Of a stretch of DNA of 64,000 bases, positions 1 to 12,508 are shown piece after piece. The notes beneath the pieces are model-generated. The model was given only the letters and a program-made list of their open reading frames with translations. It was not told where the DNA came from and searched no databases. This DNA is from Sycobia sp. Sy_11 (taxonomy: Eukaryota; Arthropoda; Insecta; Hymenoptera; Epichrysomallidae). The stretch spans positions 2,389,501 through 2,453,500 of the forward strand of contig JACCIC010000036.1 of the NCBI GenBank assembly GCA_018907035.1, read 5' to 3'. How positions within the stretch are numbered: the first letter of the stretch is position 1; every line of letters starts with the position of its first letter. Made by a program: the position numbers and the translations under genes.

Positions 1-1441
1 ACAAGGAGAAAAACGCTTGTTCGTTCCAGAACATTTTATATAGAAATAATGTACGCCATTATCTTATGTCTATTCGAACGTGACTTAAGACAGAAATGAA
101 AAGAAATCGTTTTTAATTTTTTTAGATTTAACTATTTATTAAGATTATTAAATAAAATTTTCTTTTAGATTATAATTTTATTACTTAAAGAAAGTTTTAT
201 TTTATATATGGAAAACTGTCCTTGCAAAATACAAATATTCGAAAACAAATCAGATTTTAAGTTTATGATAAAATAATACATTTTTGAAATTTCAGCATTC
301 ATTTCCCTTAAAATAATTATGAATAAACATACTTCTATCATAATCTCTTTTCTTATCCCCCCTCTGTTCCGACGCTTTATAATCCGTATTTGTACTAGCA
401 TACTAAGGAAAGGAAAGCGCGTTGGGATAGAGGGTAGATAGTTAGCCCAAAACGAAAATGGATAAAAATTGAACATATCGAGAGGCTATAAATAACCGTC
501 TGCTACTACTTAAACCGTGACTTCTCTGATAAATAATTACTACATACAGTATAGCCGGTATAAGAAAATATTCGCTACACACAGTAGCGAATTGTTAATG
601 AGAAGAGAAGGTCGTATATTATTGCGAACAGAGGGCTAGTCATTGATTAACTTCTCATGTAATCTTCAATATACCTAGAATTGCGTACAATTTATATTAT
701 TATAATTTTTAATCACCCATTATTATCTACAGATATCAAACCTTATTTGGAATATATAACAGTATAAGATTACATTATGTAGTTATCATTAAATTTGAGC
801 TATACTTCGTATTATATTTTATACAATACTTTCTATATTACCAGAAATAAGTTATAAGCATTTAATGAACTACTCCATTACTTTAACAAGTATTTTTCAA
901 CGAGTAGACAAAAATTACAACAAATGTGCTCAAGTCATTTGACTTTAACAGCAGAAATTTCTATGATATTCAGCTTATTAAAAAAGTATGTTGATAAACT
1001 TTCAAATATTCTCTCAATTAGACAATGGAAAATCAATATGTTAAAACAAAATAAACGTTTTATTCTAAATTGTCATGTGAGAAGACTGGGCGCTGACATT
1101 GCAACTGTTGTATTTTTAGGCCAAGTACACATATTGTACGTATTCATCCATATCTCAAAAATGTACGCTAACTTTGATGGATCTGTACGATAAGATACAT
1201 ATGCAAGGCGGCTTTTTTCCGATCTTAAACTTAAGGATGCTCTCACTTCTATTGCGTAATTTAAGCACTAGTTATGACTTTTTAATTGTACATGTCTAAA
1301 GCATAAACAGCGCATAAAGCACATGGTAAATAGTATGAGATGTGGACGTACGTCACAATTGCGCTCTCCTGACGCAACGAGGGTGCATTATCGGCATCTG
1401 CCGCGAGCCGATATAGATTAAGTGCGTGTGGTGTCGCGCTG

Positions 1442-1507
<66 letters not shown>
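1442..1507. repeat. (CTAT)n microsatellite
   Basis: About 16-17 uninterrupted copies of the tetranucleotide CTAT, directly downstream of a GC-richer patch. Confidence 0.95.
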
Positions 1508-1509
<2 letters not shown>

Positions 1510-2183
1510 ACTCTTTCTCTTAATGCACACATGTATGCAACATCGCTTGTGATTTAAGGATATACCAGAGCTTAAGAAAACGGTAGTACGAATCAAAAGT
1601 AATAATTCCTGATTTCATTATTTCAGGCTATTTCTTAGTTAAACAAGTATATGGACCACAAAATTTAGGTAAAGTAACTGATTTTCAATGTTTTTATAAA
1701 CACTAAATACATTTTTAGTGTTTTTAGTACACATTAAGTTTGATATTGTTGATGACTGTACTGACAATAAATGTTAATAATATAAAAAACGACAAATTGA
1801 ACAATTATAAGTGAAAATTAAAAATAATTAAATTAATAATTTTTAAAATATTCCACACAGCTTCTGCATGGACTATTTTTTAATGGTGTAAGCATGGTTA
1901 TATTCAAACGTACAAACCACGTGCAGATGGCGTTATGCTTTGAACAGTTTTCCATCCTATCGTATTCCAATTAGTCGATTTTTTAGAGGTATACAAGACT
2001 TTATTAATTCAAATCGTACTTCAATTTGGTACGCGCTATTAAACAAAAACCAGGGTATTGTATATAAATATTATTTTAATGTATTGATCCGGGTATTAAT
2101 TTTCATGTAAATTTAAATTTTAGTTGTTACTTTAATTAAACTTCGCGCAGTCGAGGTAACTCTATCATGATTACCAATTTTGG

Positions 2184-2230
<47 letters not shown>
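2184..2230. repeat. (TA)n microsatellite
   Basis: Uninterrupted TA dinucleotide array of about 45 nt. Confidence 0.95.
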
Positions 2231-2232
<2 letters not shown>

Positions 2233-3672
2233 GTGTGTGCGATATTCAATAATATAAGTCAAAAGCAGTCTGAAATCCAGAATTGGTAAATTGAATACTT
2301 AAAGTGTCAATAACTTGATCTAATTGAAATGATGTTCGTTTTCTGTTCATTAAAATCAGGAATATCCAGTAAAACAAATAAAAACAAATTAATTACAGAA
2401 TATGAATTGTCTATTAATAATACAAGGCCATAAAAAAGCTGTCTGAACATGGAAAATGATTTTACGCGCGATACGGCCGGAGCCAGGAGTGCTTGGCCCG
2501 TTTTCAGTACGTATTTTTACAAAGCTACGACATATGCTTTATATGCTTCTAAATAAATAAATAAAATATATAAGATACCTTGCGTTTCAACAAGCTTTTG
2601 GAATAAAATTTATCTCCAAATCTACATAATTATAAATAAATAACTTTAAGTACACAATAATCCATGAAATTTATCGGCTTTATGATCAAAAAATTGTTGT
2701 ACTTTTCACACTTCAGTACGCAACGTTTCACATCTAAATAGATTCCTCTTCACGCACAAATAACAGTACATAAATAACTTTTTGAGATTAAAACCAAGAA
2801 ATTTCATTTATTATAATTTATGTATTCTGCGATTATAATCATTTAATTTATGTTTAAATACAGATTTAGTAGTTTTGTTACAGATATTGATTTTGAAATC
2901 TTTCATTCACAAGCACAGATCTTTATCCTCATTTTTGTACTAGATTAAAAAAGGTTGAAATTAGTTTTTCTCGATTATAAATATAATAACGAAAATACAC
3001 GGGTATCATATTGCGTTGCTGATGCCAATGAAAAGTTAATAAAATTAATAGAGTTACGAACAATTTAGAGTAAATAAAAATATGTTTCAAATAAAAATTA
3101 CAGGACTTGATAAAATATATAATTTATATTCTATACATTTTTGCTATAAATTTGTTGCAAAAAAAGAAATAAAAACTTAGCGTTTTCAGTTTAATATTAT
3201 CGTATTCAACGGAATGTTAAGTTTATTATACATAGCGTAAAAAATGGCAAAATCATTTTTTCTTTCGTTACCACTTTATTCAGAAAATAAAAGTTCTACA
3301 GCAAAATTTCATACAATATAGAATATGTATTTTTGTAAGATTGGTTATTCAAATTTTATTTAAAACATTTTCTTAAATACTAAATATGCGTCGATATTGT
3401 AATTTTTGTAGTTTTTCCATAAGTTTCATCAAGATAATACAATTTGCACCACTGCTTAATGCAATTCTTATAATCAGCATATTAAAGAATATGAGTATAA
3501 ACATTTTGAATAAACTTAGAGAAAAGAGGTTTTAGGGACTATTTTTCTTTACGTAAATAAGTAGTGTAAAAATGAATTTCATTCAATATGACAGTTAGCA
3601 TGCGTCAGAGATTTTAAAAGTAATAGCTACTGGAAGTATCCCAAACTTAGCCCACTTCTTCTATCTTTTAGA

Positions 3673-3852
3673 ATGAAATTACCCTCAAGGACAAGTCTTA
3701 CAGATGATGCAGATGTGGCCATAGATATCAATTTACGTAGAACTGGTATCGCTAAGTCTGATTTATCGCGTGTTCAAAATTTTATTGGGTCATTGTCTTT
3801 TTCAAGCAATAACTATCAAAGTAATATAGACATTCTTAAGGCATTTCTATAG
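3673..3852 (+). CDS. possible small exon or ORF, 59 codons
   Basis: An ATG-initiated frame of 59 codons begins one base after a sequence that looks like a 3' splice site (pyrimidine-rich, ending TCTTTTAG at 3671). The peptide starts MKLPSRTSLTDDADVAIDIN and is polar, with no signal peptide or membrane segment. I do not recognise it. The composition is richer in G and C than the surroundings, which is the main reason to list it. It could equally be chance, because 59 codons is unremarkable in this sequence and no donor site or partner exon was found. Confidence 0.2.
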   Translation: MKLPSRTSLTDDADVAIDINLRRTGIAKSDLSRVQNFIGSLSFSSNNYQSNIDILKAFL

Positions 3853-4394
3853 CATCACGTTCTCTTTCTTTATTCCTCCTATACTTTTATGCGTACCAAG
3901 ATTTGTATGAAAACTGCTATAAAAATTGACCTAATAATAATATTTATTCAATAATACGTATTTTTGAAGTGTATTCCTACTTAGATTCAGCTTTAATACG
4001 ATTTAAATAATTTGCTACATTTGTGTTAACCGAAATTTCTTGGCTGCCTGTGACAATTTTTTCGTACACAACTTTTGTTGTATTTTTCAAAGGTTCCCAT
4101 ACTTAAATTATTTTATTGTTAAAATTTCGCTAACTGATCAATTAAAAGCCTGTAAGTAAAGAAAAATGTATGTATAAATTTGTATTGATACAAATATAAA
4201 GTGAGAGAAAGGATAAGGTAAAGAATTATACTTCAGTAATTTTGTAAATGATGATAATAAATAGATAATTGTTTTCGCCCTCGTGTCTACATGTATATGT
4301 ATATAAATATAATTATTTCGGGCTAACAAAAAACTCAGTGTTTTTATTTCACAACGTTTCGTCGACAGGTATTGTTAACCTCTTCTGGTGCTTT

Positions 4395-4434
4395 AATAAA
4401 AATAATATTCAAATAATAAAAATAATATTCAAAT
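4395..4434. repeat. perfect 20-bp tandem duplication
   Basis: Two identical head-to-tail copies of AATAAAAATAATATTCAAAT. Confidence 0.9.
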
Positions 4435-4640
4435 AATTACATATCAAAATTATATAACAGTGAGAAATACCGTACAATAAATAAATCAACACTTACAATT
4501 AAATTTAAAAGTAAACGCTAAGACGTTCTAAGTCAAACTGATGAAAATTTTAATATTGTCAATATCAAAGTTGATAAGTCAATAACGATCACATAAACAC
4601 AACAAATTAAGAAATTAATGGTTTTCCTTCTTAAAATTGA

Positions 4641-4990
4641 TTAAAGTCGTTTGTTCAAAAGTGTGTGATTTCGTGTATAGCGCGAGCAAGTTTGCGTGTA
4701 GCTCGACTGATTTTGATTGATCACGTACGATTCAGCATCGGCTGTCAATTCGCGACCAAAGTATTGAAGCCTTGGTGAGATCAGCCTCTGTGCTCGACTC
4801 TTAGGATCTTCCCAAGCGGCGTCTGCGCCCACTAGCTGCCATTGACAGCAAGGCTCTCCCTGTGCCCAAAACTGTGGGGCTGTCGGGTAGCCGAGGAAGT
4901 ACTGCGGAAGGATCCTCACACCTTAGGCTTCACCTCCTTAAATGCCATCATATGATACGAATATTTATGTGGTAAGAGCGCCAGTGATTT
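4641..4990. other. GC-richer segment, possible old transposon body
   Basis: This stretch is clearly richer in G and C than its flanks. The minus strand has an open frame at 4641-4919, but it opens with a leucine/valine-type codon context and no recognisable domain. It lies next to a palindrome-bearing repeat (5035-5130) that recurs inverted near 35.86 kb, again beside a GC-richer stretch. I infer a degraded mobile element rather than a host gene. Confidence 0.3.
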
Positions 4991-5034
4991 TTCTGACCAT
5001 TTGTATAAACTTCCGCCAATATTGTTTGCTCGGT

Positions 5035-5130
5035 AGAAATATTATATGGTTTATTTGTTAAACTTTGCCTTTGTAATTGTATAGTTAACGGCTTTTTCCT
5101 CCACTCACTGAGTGGAGGTTTTTTATGCCT
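5035..5130 (-). repeat. dispersed repeat with 21-nt palindrome, copy A
   Basis: At 5098-5118 there is a perfect palindrome: arms CCTCCACTCA and TGAGTGGAGG around a single C, followed on the plus strand by six T. The reverse complement of this block (the palindrome half, then GGAAAAAGCC, then an AT-rich part, then ACCGAGCAA) recurs at 35,861-35,925. Two copies in opposite orientation indicate a dispersed element terminus. The class of element is not identified. Confidence 0.55.
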
Positions 5131-5139
5131 TTCTTAGAA

Positions 5140-6085
5140 TAAAAGTAAAAGCACTTTAATTAAATTATTGTTAAATTATTTATCTTTCCCCTCGCGATTA
5201 TACATGCCTAACATTTACTCGTATTCTTTATGGTAATAAAAGTAAATATATAAACAGTTATATTAGAAGGCTTTTAATTTAGAGTATGGACCAGACATGG
5301 CTCAAATTTATATGATCCAAATCCAATCATCACTAATATCTCATTTTATATTAGCAGCATTATCTGAAATAATATGGCAACAATGCTTTCTTTTTACTTT
5401 ATTATTTTTATCACCCTTAAGTCTAAATACACACTTATGCTTAGGCCACCCTAGCTGATTCGACAAATAATTGCAACAAAATCGAAAAATTTTCGGAACA
5501 TCGACTCTCTTGAAATTCCTTCAATAAATGTAACCTTTAGATATAGCGTGCTATTATCTTCTGCTGTAAGGTAGATACAATATTTTTGCATTGGTCGATC
5601 GGAAATCTTCTGTAATGATCCATTATATGTATTATAATAAAAGTTTAAAATTAGCATTTGTATCAGACAAAATGTATCTATAATAATGTATATATATGTA
5701 TATGTTTATAGCTGTATAAGTCTTTTTATAAGCTTGGGTAAGCTGAATAAAAAAAAAAAAACTCTCTTGAAAGACTAGTTTCATACTAATTGGTTAAAAC
5801 AAAGAAATATGAATGAAAATGAAGGTAGTAAGTGATAAATTAATATTGATTAATTTGGGATCTGTAAATAAAAAATCAAAATTTAAAAAACATTGCTCTA
5901 ATTTACAAAAAAAAATTAAAAACTTTTGATTAGATATTAATACAACTAACATAAAATTATCGTACATATGAAGTAACGCGTGGAAGTGCAGTGTGGCTTC
6001 AAATGCTTAAAAATAAAAAAAAATTTTTTAAATTTAACGCGTAGTATAATACTAAACAAATAACATTTCGCCTGTTTAAATCAAA
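5140..6085. other. AT-rich non-coding stretch
   Basis: Only short frames without recognisable motifs occur; nothing supportable was seen. Confidence 0.6.
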
Positions 6086-6089
6086 TGCA

Positions 6090-6310
6090 ATCCGAATGGC
6101 CATTTGACACATTAGAGATCGCATACCAACACGATGCCACACACAGTATTCATGGACTGTTAAGCAAAGTGTTGTCTACAATAGATACACGCGTATACCG
6201 TCGGTCCGACGTCAGAGAAGTACAACGATGTCGCTGATTGACGAACTGAGAGCAGAGAAATGATCTTGAGACAACATCTTGAGGCTCAAGACATCCTCGA
6301 ACATCGAATC
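6090..6310 (+). other. possible non-coding or 5' exon with donor site
   Basis: A GC-richer block ends with GAATCAG followed by GTAAGAG, a near-consensus 5' splice site at 6311. The only ATG frame inside (6227 onward) stops after 11 codons, so if this is an exon it is untranslated or belongs to a long non-coding RNA. The next exon was not found. It could also be the edge of an old repeat. Confidence 0.22.
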
Positions 6311-6319
6311 AGGTAAGAG

Positions 6320-9272
6320 CATTGCTAAATTTTTTAAGCTGCGTCGCCAGCTTGAAATAGTACCGACCTTACTTTCATTGTATATTTAAACGTTTTAACT
6401 ATATGCATACACACGCGTGCGCGCACAAAGGAACACGGAAGAAATCGAGTTGATTGTCGCAATAAATTTTCTCTATCTTGGCTAAGTGCACCGGTTCTTC
6501 CTCGGCAGAAAGAGAGAAGAAAAACATTTAATGACAAGAACTGTCTTTGGACAGGAGTTAATACAAGAAAATACAGGGCTTAAAAAAACAATATTAAGTA
6601 TTCATATACGTATGCATATAGTTCTCACGAACTCTCGTCTTCAACCTGGATCGACCTCTCAAACATCTGAGAGGATTGGATGTCTTCCTTTATGACACCC
6701 ACACATCAGGAATATTCTTCGAAAAGTTTAGGAGGCATCCTGGTCACATTTTCTTAATAGCCAAAAAGTAATTTAGTCCCTTAAATTTTGAGCGCACTCT
6801 CTCTTTTCATACCTTTTTATTTTTATTCATGCTAGTCGACATTCCAAATACAGATGCCACCATCGATCATACTGTCAATTATGTAATAAATACTATATGT
6901 ATTACATATTCATTTATTCCAGCTTCAATATCTTACTAACTAAATATAAAATGAAAATATATAATAAATAATAACTGATAATCATTCAAATCTTTATCTT
7001 ACAAAAATTAAAATGTATAGAATTTTTTACATTTTAAGAAATGTACAATGTTCGGTTTCCCTTAATTTATCTGCATATATGTAATAGTTATTAAAACGAG
7101 AAACACTAAAATTAATTGAATACTTGCAAAACACTTGGTGAAACATAATGAATAATAGAAATGTGATATTTATGATATGCGAAAAAGAAATACGCTAAAA
7201 TAAGAGTTTGCTTGTAAAGAAAGCTACTTAATCTCTATTTAAAAATGAATTAAATGATCTACTAATGATAGAAAAATAAAAATTGATTCTCGAGAAATCA
7301 AATAGAATTTGTTTTGGCTCTTGGAGATAGATTTTATTAAGTGTTCTCTATTGAGTCAATTCCAAACCTAAACCTTAAAATTATAGATATTTATCAATTA
7401 AACGAAGAGCATAAGAAATAACGTGCAATCGTAGGGATTGTGTAGTCTCATCAGAGTAAATGTACAATTTTCTAAACGTACATACAGTATGAAACTTGCA
7501 AAAGATCCTCAAATCCAAGACACGATAAAGATTCTCTACAGATTTCTGAACTGTTCATGAATCTGTTTATAAAAAGAATCCATAAACTATCAGTTTTCGG
7601 TAGTCGTAAATCAGTTCAGTAGGCTGATCGGATATAGATTGAATACTACACTATAAGTACTTTGAACAATTTTAATTAAATTTTATTCTTCTAAACATTG
7701 AAATAATCTAACGATGACATATAGGAAAAAAAATTATTAATATAAATATTATACTTTCAATATCAAAATTATTTGAGAATTTGATTTTCGTTATAATTAA
7801 CTGACATCGATAATGGGTCGTTAAATGTTGGGACTGTAAATTGGAGCAAACGTCATGTGTAGTTGTCAGTTACACATATGGGAATAGGAAAAGAATCGCG
7901 GGAATACTGTTAATTGGTTTTAACTGCTTAAAACGGTACGATCAACGACAATGTGAGGCAGTTAACAGGCACAATTATCGTGCGGCCGACACCCGTGCAG
8001 GTTTGCGCTTGAACTCATGGAACCTTACACAAACTTTCTCTGCTACCGTGTAGATATATATAATGCATATAAAGCACATGAAGAAGGTTCCAGCGCATCA
8101 AGTCATATCAGTGAGAGGTTTTGAAATGGGTTTTACAAACATATGTTATTTTCTGTTAATAAGTTATAGAAAAAGCTGAAATAATTAATAATCTAATTGA
8201 TAGCTACAAACAAGTGTCTATTCCTTTACATATCTTGCTTCATTCCTTCAAACTAACGTTTGCAATGCGACAACAATTTAGTTAGTTGATGGACCATAGA
8301 GATAGAAGAACAGACTCTCTCAATTTTTAATAAAAGCACATGCGAAAGTGAAATTATGATCTATCAAAAGGTGTTTTTTTAACAACTAAAATGATCTCCG
8401 TGCACAATTCTATAACAAGCTTTTTTTATAATTCAAAACGTCGTTATTAAAAAGTAAAAGTATTTCATTCTTTAGATTTTTATGATTTCTCGTTCATTTA
8501 TGTAATGTCCGTATAATAGTCCATGAGGAATTTTCTAATCATATTTTGACTTCCTAAATACGAATGTCGAGAATAATGAAAGATATTTCATAAGAAAAAA
8601 TGAGAAAACAAACGTATCGTGCTTCATGTGTTAAGACTAAATAAATGTAAAACCGACATCTAAATGAGTTGCTAAAAAGGTATACGTATAAACGTAGATC
8701 ATCACTATTGTACAGTTCAGTCTATAAATGATTTATTATACTATAACTATTTGATTAACATTATTTTCTTTTTTTTAACAGGAACTTTAATTTACTTAAT
8801 TTTAATTTAACAGAATTAACTTATATATAATTATTTAAGTGGTACTGTAGCTCCACAAAGGTGAGACAGACAAGTTCAGCAGCTGCAGCATTCGCATTAT
8901 AATTAATTTATAATTACATTCCTATTATAAGCAGTTATCTTATCAGAATATTTAACGATACTATCACTATACAAGGTGATCCTTGTAAGTGGAGATGATC
9001 GAATAACGAGTTAAGAGTCCATATGAAATGACCGGAATGAAAATTATATTATTGAAAGAAGATCAATTTATGTTAACATTTAACTTGAGCTTGAACTAAA
9101 TTTTCAAAGTTAGTTGAAGATTAACTTTCCATTTGTTAATAGAGGTCTTCATTTTTTATTCCAGATTTTGTAAAAGTGAAAAGCTTTTTCTTCAGATATG
9201 TGTATATGTTATGGGTGAAGATCATCAAGTATATTTCATGATGCGATGAGAAGACTTTAAAAATAATTTGCT

Positions 9273-9323
<51 letters not shown>

Positions 9324-10380
9324 GCAGACATTACATCGACCACCTCAGTTTGATCTGAGTTTATAAAACTTATTATTAAATTAATAGTTACCATTCCAGG
9401 CGCATCATATACAAACGAGTGCTCTTTTTCAACTCATAAACCATTAAGGTTATCTTTACGATCGTCAATCTTGCAAACATAAAGATTAAATGATTTCACA
9501 ATAATCCAAGTGTATAATGAAAAACTAGATGCTTTAGATTTTAATTATTTATTTTATGAATTAATAATAAAATGTAATTTACGTTCACAAACATTTTCTT
9601 TACAAGGAATGAACTTTCATGTATATATCTGTCAGATTAGTTTTAATATTATTTTTCATGTTCTTTTATGATGTATAAGGTGTTAATAGATTTCAGATCT
9701 TCTGAATTTGAATTGAAAGAGCAAAGGAGCGGCGTACAAAAATGCCAGACACAAAAAGATGTGGAAATAACGGACCGTATCATAGGCGTTAAAATTAAGA
9801 AAATAAAAAATGATCTTTAAATGATCTTGTTGAAGTTATGTTTCAATGCACCTTGTCAAAGTTATGTTTCAATTCACCCTTCGATATCGAAAAACTTTTT
9901 GAGAACCATTTACTCTAAATAACATAAAACCGGAGATATTATATTTGGGTGATTCATTTAGTGTCTCATGGTGAATATTACAATAATATTATTTAGGTAG
10001 CTAAATACAAATACGAGTGCAACAGTAAACCACCTTTCAAAAATAAATTTTTGAAAACTACATATGTACTTTCATATCTATTATTCTCAAATATTCTAAA
10101 AATTATATGAATTTTAATATTTTATAATTCTATTCTAATGTTCAAAATTATTTTAAAACAATGTTCTTCTATTATAATAAAACAGTCAATAATAATGGTT
10201 ATGCTTAAAGTTTAGGTAACATAATTTTTAATAGGTTCTATTAAATTATGTATTCAATATCATTAAAAGCTATAATACAATTATTTGATTTCAATAGATA
10301 TTTATAGTTTATATACTAACTTTATTCTTTTACATTGACATAAGTTCTGAAATATATAGAGAGAAAAGAAATATACTTAT
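6320..10380. other. non-coding stretch
   Basis: No supportable gene. It contains one (TA)n array at 9276-9319 and a small imperfect direct repeat around AAGTTATGTTTCAAT (about 9834 and 9860). Confidence 0.55.
9276..9319. repeat. (AT)n microsatellite
   Basis: Uninterrupted AT array of about 44 nt. Confidence 0.95.
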
Positions 10381-10383
10381 AAA

Positions 10384-11335
10384 ATGTTCATCGAAAGTTT
10401 GATTTTGATATGTTTGAGTACAACGTTTACAAAAGAAGTGAATGCCGAGGTAAGTGAATTGATTAATTAAATAACATGTAATATTCAGAACTATTACTAT
10501 GCTTGCAATAAAAATAATTTTGTAGAAATTATTTGAAAAATATAATTTCATAAATATAAATTTAAAAACGCTTTTTAAGAATTAAGTACAATGTTTTTTT
10601 CAATTCAAAAATGAAATTCTTCTATTTTTTCAGCTAGAACTTGAAATAGTACTTATTAAAGGGATAAGTGCATACTATTTAGGTCCCGATTTCGACATTG
10701 CTATTCATGGCCCATCTAATAATAAGAAGCTGTACATTAAAATGACGGTAGTAAATGATTTTCCAAACGATGTGATAGTTAGTGAATTTTATATTAATTT
10801 ATTATATTATATAAATATCAATCGATAATAATTAGAGAAATTACAGTATACGTCAGTCGTCGACAAGATTTTTCCTCGAAGGGCGTCAAAAAATTTACAA
10901 AATTTTTCTTCAAAGTTTTGTAAATTTGACCATGGTTATGATTATATACCTACGTACTTGAAAGAGCTAACAGCGGACCGAACTAATTGTATAAAAAAGG
11001 TTATTAGTACTAAATATATTTATTTGAATAATCAAGTAAGACGTAATAACCGTTATTTTTCTATCTACTCATAGGGAGCACAGCAAATATTTGATGATGC
11101 TGGATTATTTTATTTTTTAAATGTAATACCAAATAAGGACTATAATCTAAAGAATACTAACACAATAATGATTCATGGTTATGTGATTCTAAAATATGAA
11201 GTTTTTATGAAGAATATAGCGTCAAAAAACGGAAAATTGGACAAAAAGCAGAAAGGAATAGCAAAAGGAAAAAGAAAAGGAAAAGATAAACAAGTAGAAA
11301 GTGAATTTAGAACTTGGAATAGTAGCTGTTACTAA
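10384..11335 (+). CDS. four-exon gene for a small secreted protein, family not recognised
   Basis: Exons 10384-10449, 10634-10777, 10847-11035 and 11075-11335 join in phase 0 to give about 219 residues. Exon 1 encodes a signal-peptide-like start (MFIESLILICLSTTF, with a likely cleavage near VNA) and ends at a consensus GTAAGT donor. Exon 2 follows TTTTTTCAG and includes YYLGPDFDIAIHGPSNNKK. Exon 3 follows ATTACAG and carries two cysteines (FCKF and TNC). Exon 4 follows CTCATAG, includes IMIHGYVILKYEVFM, and ends in a lysine-rich tail and a single Cys before TAA. The third intron is only 39 nt. A donor at 11000 (AAG then GTTATT) would give a 75-nt intron and a 207-residue protein. The exon 2 donor GTTAGT is weak. 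The layout (signal peptide, beta-strand-like C-terminal half, few cysteines) loosely recalls insect CheA/DUF1091-type extracellular proteins, but this is a guess. Splicing is inferred. Confidence 0.6.
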
Positions 11336-11439
11336 TATGTTCATATTTTTTACCCTCCGTATGTTTTCCTACGTAAAGCGAGATTTTCAGATAATTAAAT
11401 TTAAAACATCCCTTACAATTATTTGGAGAGTGGGGATAA

Positions 11440-11860
11440 TTCTGTCCTAGGACTGAGTCTTTGAAAGAAAAACTCTTTCATCAGCTTCTCATAAATGTTT
11501 ATTCTGTAAAAATATATATTAGCATTAAATTCTTGGCAATAACATGTGTAATCGTTTGTCTTTATTTCTAAACCTGCCTTGCCTACAGAGCAACGAAGTT
11601 TGACAGTGATAAAAATAGAACGGTGTGTCATTCTACCAAAGAATGTACTCATTTCTAGAAGGTGTTTTCAGATTCCCTCTGTTCTCGTAGCAGTAATGTC
11701 ACAGATTCGCATTATATATCCAATATATCGAAGCTGCGGTCTATCTTTACATACCTCGAGAATAACCTTCCAGATGAACTTTACCTCATCGTCGTCAGAT
11801 TGATAAGCGAGTTTCGATAATTTATGAATGACTATTTATTGAGAAATTGGTAAATTCCAA
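11440..11860 (-). other. coding-like segment, possible exon or element remnant
   Basis: On the minus strand a frame near 11,690-11,840 reads without stops and includes the stretch DDDEVKFIWKVILEVCKDRP, and a second ATG frame of 77 codons follows at 11419-11652. A GTATGT donor-like site lies within the first. The plus strand also has a 74-codon frame through the same DNA, so strand is uncertain. I do not recognise a family. It could be an exon of an unlisted gene or an old transposon fragment between the secreted-protein gene and the Mutator-like element. Confidence 0.22.
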
Positions 11861-12192
11861 TAGAGTCGCGTTTCATTTTAAATTATGATTTTTATCTGTG
11901 ACTAACTTTTAATTTGATAATGCAAAGTTGCTAACAATTGAGTTGATTTTGTATATTAATCTTAGCACTTTTCTTTTTTTTTTTCTTTCACTTTTCGTTC
12001 AATCTTCAAGGGTTGCAATATGTTCAACCGTTTGGCCGATTTGAACCATTCAAACTATGCAACACATTAGAACATTTCAGCCATTTGAGTTTTTGGAATA
12101 GCTTGACCCGTTTATAATCCCAGTCATAATGTTTATATGATTAAGATTATATATAAGCCAGACCAACAACACAGTCCTGTCGCGCGAGAGAC

Positions 12193-12240
12193 TTAAGGCA
12201 ATATTCTGCTTTACAACTTTGAAAAAAACTATACTTTTTC
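12193..12240 (+). repeat. left terminal inverted repeat of the Mutator-like element
   Basis: TTAA, then GGCA-TATTCT-CTTTA, an A-run and a T-run, mirrored at 13,687-13,734. Confidence 0.65.
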
Positions 12241-12508
12241 ACCTTTCGAACGCACTTACCTGAGCGCGCTATTCCGACCCGCCCAGCGCGCGCGTTGGAT
12301 AAGCCATCTACCTGTCCTTGTTCGCTGCAGCAGCTGTACCCCTATTGTAAATTATTACATCTATATATATTCTCATCAAAATATATACCTTTGTTTCTCT
12401 ATATTACCTTCCCTTTATAATTTTGCTTCTGTATTTCAGTTCTATATTTCAGTGGTGGAGAATCAGGCGTGATTCAAAGTTCAAAAGTGAAGCATCTATC
12501 TATTCGCA

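Larger units (their letters stand above)
1..3660. other. AT-rich non-coding stretch
   Basis: I see no supportable gene here. Short open frames occur on both strands, the longest about 100 codons, but none has recognisable motifs, splice sites or codon bias. The stretch holds a tetranucleotide array, a (TA)n array, a small perfect hairpin at 570-592 and a GC-richer patch near 1340-1440. Confidence 0.6.

Noticed and set aside
165..476. 103-codon frame on the minus strand
   Set aside because: Biased to I, F, K and N in line with the local AT composition; no motif.
924..1193. 89-codon ATG frame
   Set aside because: No recognisable family, no splice context, and composition like the flanks.
4641..4919. 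92-codon minus-strand frame as a host gene
   Set aside because: No domain recognised, and its position beside a dispersed repeat suggests element-derived DNA.
8060..8180. TATA box plus initiator-like site before a short signal-peptide-like ATG frame
   Set aside because: The spacing is longer than usual, the frame stops after 17 codons, and no following exon was found.
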